Part shown: piece after piece, positions 23,290 through 24,104 of the stretch
How positions within the stretch are numbered: the stretch's first letter is position 1
How the letters are laid out: every line of letters starts with the position of its first letter
Source: Saccoglossus kowalevskii
Lineage: Eukaryota; Hemichordata; Enteropneusta; Harrimaniidae
Length of the DNA stretch: 24,104 nucleotides
Direction of reading: 5' to 3'
Assembly: GCF_000003605.2 (NCBI RefSeq)
Contig: NW_003129359.1
Coordinates: 621,542 to 645,645, forward strand
The notes under the pieces: model-generated
The model's input: only the letters and a program-made list of their open reading frames with translations
Told to the model about the DNA's origin: nothing
The model's database searches: none
Program-made: the position numbers and the translations under genes

Positions 23290-24104
23290 GGTAGTTTTTG
23301 ACTCCCGTGTGCGAAGCACAAAAGGGAGTCTTTGCAGTTACCCTGTCTGTATGTCTGTATGTCTGTATGTATGTCTGTCTGTATGTATGTATGTATGTAT
23401 GTCACTTTTTTTGTTCCACCGTTATCTCAAGAACCACTAATCAAATTTTTGTGAAACTTGGTACATAGATGCTCTGGGATAATGCGCAGAGTTGATTAGG
23501 TTTTGGTAAAAATCTATGAATATTAATTACCTAATTTGCATGATAATTAGCTGATTTTTAGCTCTTCCAAGACTGTTCCACTGATATCTGAAGAACCACT
23601 CATTGGATTTTGATGAAACTTGGCACATGGATGCTCTGAACTAGTGCGCAGATTTGATTAGTTTTGGGTAAAAATCTATGAATATTAATTATCTAATTTG
23701 AATGATAATTAACTGATTTCAAGCTGTTCCATGACTGTTCCACTAATATTTGAAGAACCACTCATTGGATTTCAATGAAACTTGGCACATGGATGCTCTG
23801 AACTAATGCGCAGATTTGAATAGTTTTGGGTAAAAATCTGTTAATATTATTAATTACCTAATTTACATAATGATTAATCAATTTTCGGCTTTTCCACTGA
23901 TATCTCAAGTACTAATCATAACATTTCAATAAAACTTGGTACATAGATGTCATATGACACTGCACAGACCTGGTAGTGTTTAGGGTAATATCAGTACATA
24001 TTAATTACCTAATTTGCATAATTAATTAATTTTCAACTTTTGATATTTCGAGTAGTAATGATCACATTTCAATGAAACTTGGTACATAGTTACTTGAGGA
24101 CTGA
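23290..24104. repeat. Interspersed repeat with nested hairpin head and five ~160-bp subunits
   Basis: GACTCCC at about 23300 pairs with GGGAGTC about 24 bp later; inside it GTGC-GAA-GCAC forms a second stem. A microsatellite follows, then subunits that each contain TATCT(C/G)AAGAACCACT-like, GAAACTTGGTACATAGATG and TTAATTACCTAATTTGCAT words. The TAT(C/T)T landmarks lie at 23424, 23585, 23747, 23901 and 24044, so the spacing is 161, 162, 154 and 143 bp. Similarity drops toward the right. No frame stays open. The repeat runs out of the window. Confidence 0.8.
23342..23403 (+). repeat. (TGTATGTC)/(GTAT)n microsatellite
   Basis: Runs of CTGTATGT and GTAT occupy about 60 bp between the hairpin and the first subunit of the surrounding repeat. 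Confidence 0.9.

Larger units (their letters stand above)
23009..24104 (+). other. SKI2 intron 17 (incomplete at right edge)
   Basis: No further SKI2 exon appears before the window ends. 23063-23280 is AT-rich with A-runs; from about 23290 the intron is occupied by a subunit-built repeat. Confidence 0.75.

Overview
The window looks like nuclear DNA from an invertebrate animal. It is AT-rich and intron-rich, every intron of the one clear gene has GT..AG borders, and the rest is dense in minisatellites and small transposon relics. I cannot fix the phylum from sequence alone. The coding exons match the vertebrate SKI2 helicase closely, so a marine deuterostome (hemichordate or cephalochordate) or a mollusc would both fit.

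Layout: 1-1841 is a 24-bp minisatellite, cut by the window edge. 1842-8950 is gene-poor DNA holding a complete 760-bp hAT-type element with a perfect 8-bp target-site duplication (3206-3981), a 59-bp dimeric minisatellite (4961-5459), a tRNA-derived SINE relic (5868-5945) and several inverted repeats. 8957-9735 is relatively CpG-rich and looks like a promoter region, possibly bidirectional: a candidate minus-strand first coding exon lies at 8957-9109 and a competing plus-strand candidate exon at 9099-9284. A CRE palindrome sits at 9503-9510 and a YY1-like motif overlaps the SKI2 start codon.

9735 to beyond the right edge is the SKI2 (SKIV2L/SKIC2) gene on the plus strand. I could join 17 coding exons with consistent phase, giving 744 residues: the N-terminal Ski3/Ski8-binding arm, RecA1 and most of RecA2. 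The insertion/arch and the C-terminal helical part must lie downstream. Intron 1 (3.9 kb) holds a decayed LINE 3' end followed directly by about 53 copies of a 29-bp satellite. Introns 8 and 16 carry two copies of one palindromic MITE, intron 11 a SINE relic, and intron 17 a repeat built of ~160-bp subunits behind a nested hairpin and a (TGTATGTC)-type microsatellite.

SKI2 is the RNA helicase of the SKI complex, which feeds mRNA 3'->5' into the cytoplasmic exosome. No other gene in the window is securely identified, and I see no coherent new multi-gene system. The points of interest are repeat structures, a possible divergent promoter, and transposons with promoter-like content.
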